This document shows, in pieces, positions 19,591-21,378 of a stretch of 21,378 bases of DNA (position 1 is its first letter; each line of letters starts with the position of its first letter). A program made the translations under genes and the position numbers. The notes beneath the pieces are model-generated. The model had not been told where the DNA came from and searched no databases. It saw only the letters and a program-made list of their open reading frames with translations. Origin of the DNA: CALJIC01 sp039805565. GTDB taxonomy: Bacteria; Chloroflexota; Chloroflexia; Chloroflexales; Roseiflexaceae. The stretch covers positions 1-21,378 of the forward strand of contig JBDLTZ010000186.1 of the NCBI GenBank assembly GCA_039805565.1. Reading direction: 5' to 3'.

Positions 19591-21168
19591 TCATGAGGAC
19601 ACGGCGGGAGTCTCATCGGCGCTCTCGCCGTGCGCGGGCAGCGTCATCGTGAACGTCGTCCCCTCGCCGGGGATACTCTCGGCAGTGATGCGGCCGAGGT
19701 GGCGCTCGACGATCACCTTGCTGGTGTAGAGGCCGAGCCCCATACCGCGCTCCTTGGTGGTGTGCATGCCGTCGAAGATGCGCGCGAGCTGGTCGGGAGG
19801 GATGCCGACGCCGGTGTCGGTGATTGCGATGACCACCGACTCCAATCCGGCCTGGTCGTGGTGGGTGTAGGTCTGGATGTGGAGCAGCCCCCCGCCGTGC
19901 ATCGCCTCGGCGGCGTTGAGAACCAGGTTAAGCAGCACCTGCTTGAGCTGGTCGGCATTGCCGTAGACGAGGGAGAGGGAGGGCTCGAGCTCACGGACAG
20001 TGCGGATGCGCGAGCGCTCGAGCTGCTTACCGGTGAGGAGCAGCACCGCCTCAACCACATCATTGACCTGGACGGGTCGGGCGACATCTGCGCGGGGGCG
20101 ATAAAGATCGCGCAGGCGGGCGAGCACCTGGACGATGCGGTCGATCTCCTCCTCGGCGAGCTCGAGAAAGTGCTCGTTGGGCGTGTCGGGCGGGCACTGC
20201 TCAAGGAACAGCGCCAGGAAGCCCTGAATAGCCTGGAGCGGGTTGCCGACCTCGTGGGCGATGCTGGCGGCGAGCTGTCCGATGGCGGCGAGCTTCTCCG
20301 CGCGGACGAGCTGTGTCTGGAGGGCGACGCGCTCGGTGATATCCTCCCAGACCTCGACGACCTGGTGCGGCTGGCCGGACGGGTCCGTGAGCGGGATGCT
20401 GGCAATCTCGAGGAGCTGCTGGCTGCCGTCGGGCCGAACGAGGGTTCGGCGAACGCGGCCGGGTTCGCGGGTGGAGAAGGTGCGGGCAGCGGGCGAGTCC
20501 TCCCAATCGGCGAGGGCGACACCGTAGAACTGGCCGACGAGGGCGGACGGCTCGAGGCCGAAGCGACCGGAGAGGGTACGGTTCACCGCCAGGATGGTGC
20601 CGGCGGCATCGAGCAGGGCGAGACCCATGGGCACGCCGTCGATCACGCCTCGGATCAGGTTTCGGCTGAGCTGGATCTCGCGCATGCGGGTGCGCTCAGC
20701 GATCTCAGCGGCCTCAAGGTGGAGCGTGGCAACCTGGCGCGTCGAGTCGAGGGCCAGGGCCGCCAGCGGGGCCAGGTGGGCGAGCTGGTCGGCGTCCACG
20801 TCGGTGGCGGGGTCGAAGAGCAGCACGGCGCCGCCCAGGACAACATCATCTAGGGCGAGGGGCAGGGCAAAGGCGGACCACGCGCCGGCGGGCTTGAGAA
20901 ACGGCCGGCGCCCAGTGATCGCCTGACGCAGGAGCGTTGAGCCGCTGATCTTGCGCCAGAGCGAGATATCGCCGGGGCCGCTGCTGGCGGCAAGGCGGGC
21001 AGGCGCACCCTTGCGCTCAGCGAGCGCCAAGTAACACGTCCACGCGCCGGAGCTCTGGCACAGGTGGTCGGCGATGCGGCGGGCGCCAGTCTCGAGAGTC
21101 GGGGCGACAGCAGTTGAAACAGCCGTGCGCGGGGGGGGCGTTGAAGTGCTCACCGGTGCGGTACTCAC
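19591..21168 (-). CDS. Cytoplasmic GAF-PAS sensor histidine kinase
   Basis: A 525-aa sensor kinase without membrane segments, so probably a soluble sensor. Domains in order: a GAF-like domain at about residues 25-150 (LCQSSGAWTCYLALAERKG to HLAPLAALALDSTR), a PAS domain at about 170-285 (GVIDGVPMGLALLDAAGTI to VWEDITER), a HisKA dimerisation domain with phospho-acceptor H305 in SIAHEVGNPLQ, and an ATPase domain with N-box N414/N418, the DTGVGI box at 451-456 and the GMGLGL box at 475-480. The start used is the GTG at 21168, where AGGGAG partly overlaps the codon. The GTG at 21153 is an alternative. The response regulator follows on the same strand. The signal is unknown. The domain set suits redox, gas or small-ligand sensing. 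Confidence 0.92.
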   Translation of the reverse strand: MSTAPVSTSTPPPRTAVSTAVAPTLETGARRIADHLCQSSGAWTCYLALAERKGAPARLAASSGPGDISLWRKISGSTLLRQAITGRRPFLKPAGAWSAFALPLALDDVVLGGAVLLFDPATDVDADQLAHLAPLAALALDSTRQVATLHLEAAEIAERTRMREIQLSRNLIRGVIDGVPMGLALLDAAGTILAVNRTLSGRFGLEPSALVGQFYGVALADWEDSPAARTFSTREPGRVRRTLVRPDGSQQLLEIASIPLTDPSGQPHQVVEVWEDITERVALQTQLVRAEKLAAIGQLAASIAHEVGNPLQAIQGFLALFLEQCPPDTPNEHFLELAEEEIDRIVQVLARLRDLYRPRADVARPVQVNDVVEAVLLLTGKQLERSRIRTVRELEPSLSLVYGNADQLKQVLLNLVLNAAEAMHGGGLLHIQTYTHHDQAGLESVVIAITDTGVGIPPDQLARIFDGMHTTKERGMGLGLYTSKVIVERHLGRITAESIPGEGTTFTMTLPAHGESADETPAVSS

Positions 21169-21293
21169 TCCCTACGAGGGATGCGTCGTACAGCGCTGTG
21201 CTGCGCGGGATGCGAGCGGCACTTCACGCGTAGACAACAGCCCTCAGGCCCGGATCCACGAAGAAAAAAGTCATAAACCACCTATTACGGTGT

Positions 21294-21322
21294 ATTGTTG
21301 CATCTCGATGTGGGCTTGTCAA
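21294..21322 (-). promoter_or_regulatory. Possible promoter of the histidine kinase/regulator pair
   Basis: On the minus strand a perfect TTGACA (21317-21322) is 17 bases from AACAAT (21294-21299, four of six consensus bases). The leader to the GTG start would be about 120 bases. The 210-base stretch 21169-21378 shows no credible gene. Confidence 0.5.
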
Positions 21323-21378
21323 GACAATGCGGGCACCGGGAGAGGTTCAGGCGTGCACTAGAGTGGGCGCACAGGCCG

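Noticed and set aside
19630..20853. Plus-strand open frame of 407 codons
   Set aside because: Shadow of the histidine kinase gene, which has complete H, N and G boxes.

Overview
The window is high-GC bacterial DNA (roughly two thirds G+C by eye, higher in the 11.4-16.3 kb part). It looks like a member of the Chloroflexota, probably class Chloroflexia. The basis is inference: a magnesium/cobalt-chelatase I/D locus, leucine-catabolism genes, large unplaced membrane and propeller proteins, and degenerate heptanucleotide repeats together, in a free-living aerobic-type gene set. No rRNA, tRNA, CRISPR array or insertion sequence was seen. Sixteen protein genes are called, with the chelatase locus counted as one. 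Fourteen are on the minus strand and two on the plus strand. No gap without a gene exceeds about 250 bases.

Layout, left to right. 61-873: a PfkB-family sugar kinase. 978-3380: the conserved rpmH-rnpA-yidC-jag block (ribosomal protein L34, RNase P protein, YidC insertase, KhpB/Jag RNA-binding protein), read leftward from a near-consensus promoter at 3490-3519. No dnaA lies beside it. 3629-5077: a protein with three S1 domains, closed off by a strong terminator. 5171-7245: a chelatase locus in which a ChlI-like AAA+ ATPase frame stops two codons after an A AAA AAG heptamer inside a run of nine A. A VWA-domain (ChlD C-terminal) frame continues without a stop in the -1 frame. This is the strongest observation: one gene apparently makes both the small subunit and the fused medium subunit by frameshifting or transcriptional slippage. 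7473-11337: a leftward operon galT - liuB-like carboxyltransferase - F420/PPOX-type protein - liuC-like hydratase.

11469-16285: a rightward two-gene unit, an anchored PQQ-type beta-propeller protein and a translationally coupled polytopic membrane protein of unknown function. It ends at a classical terminator. 16371-21168 (leftward): a small protein with a Ser/Thr-rich tail, a stand-alone (p)ppGpp-hydrolase-like HD protein, an HMG-CoA lyase, and a response regulator with its histidine kinase.

How the genes work together. The liuB-like and liuC-like genes and the HMG-CoA lyase would supply steps four to six of leucine breakdown (3-methylcrotonyl-CoA to acetoacetate plus acetyl-CoA). The lyase lies about 7 kb from the other two, and the biotin carboxylase and isovaleryl-CoA dehydrogenase are not in the window. 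The YidC block serves translation, tRNA processing and membrane insertion. The histidine kinase and regulator form a cytoplasmic two-component pair with no recognisable target here. Promoters, hairpins and start sites were read by eye. No alignment, folding or database search was run.
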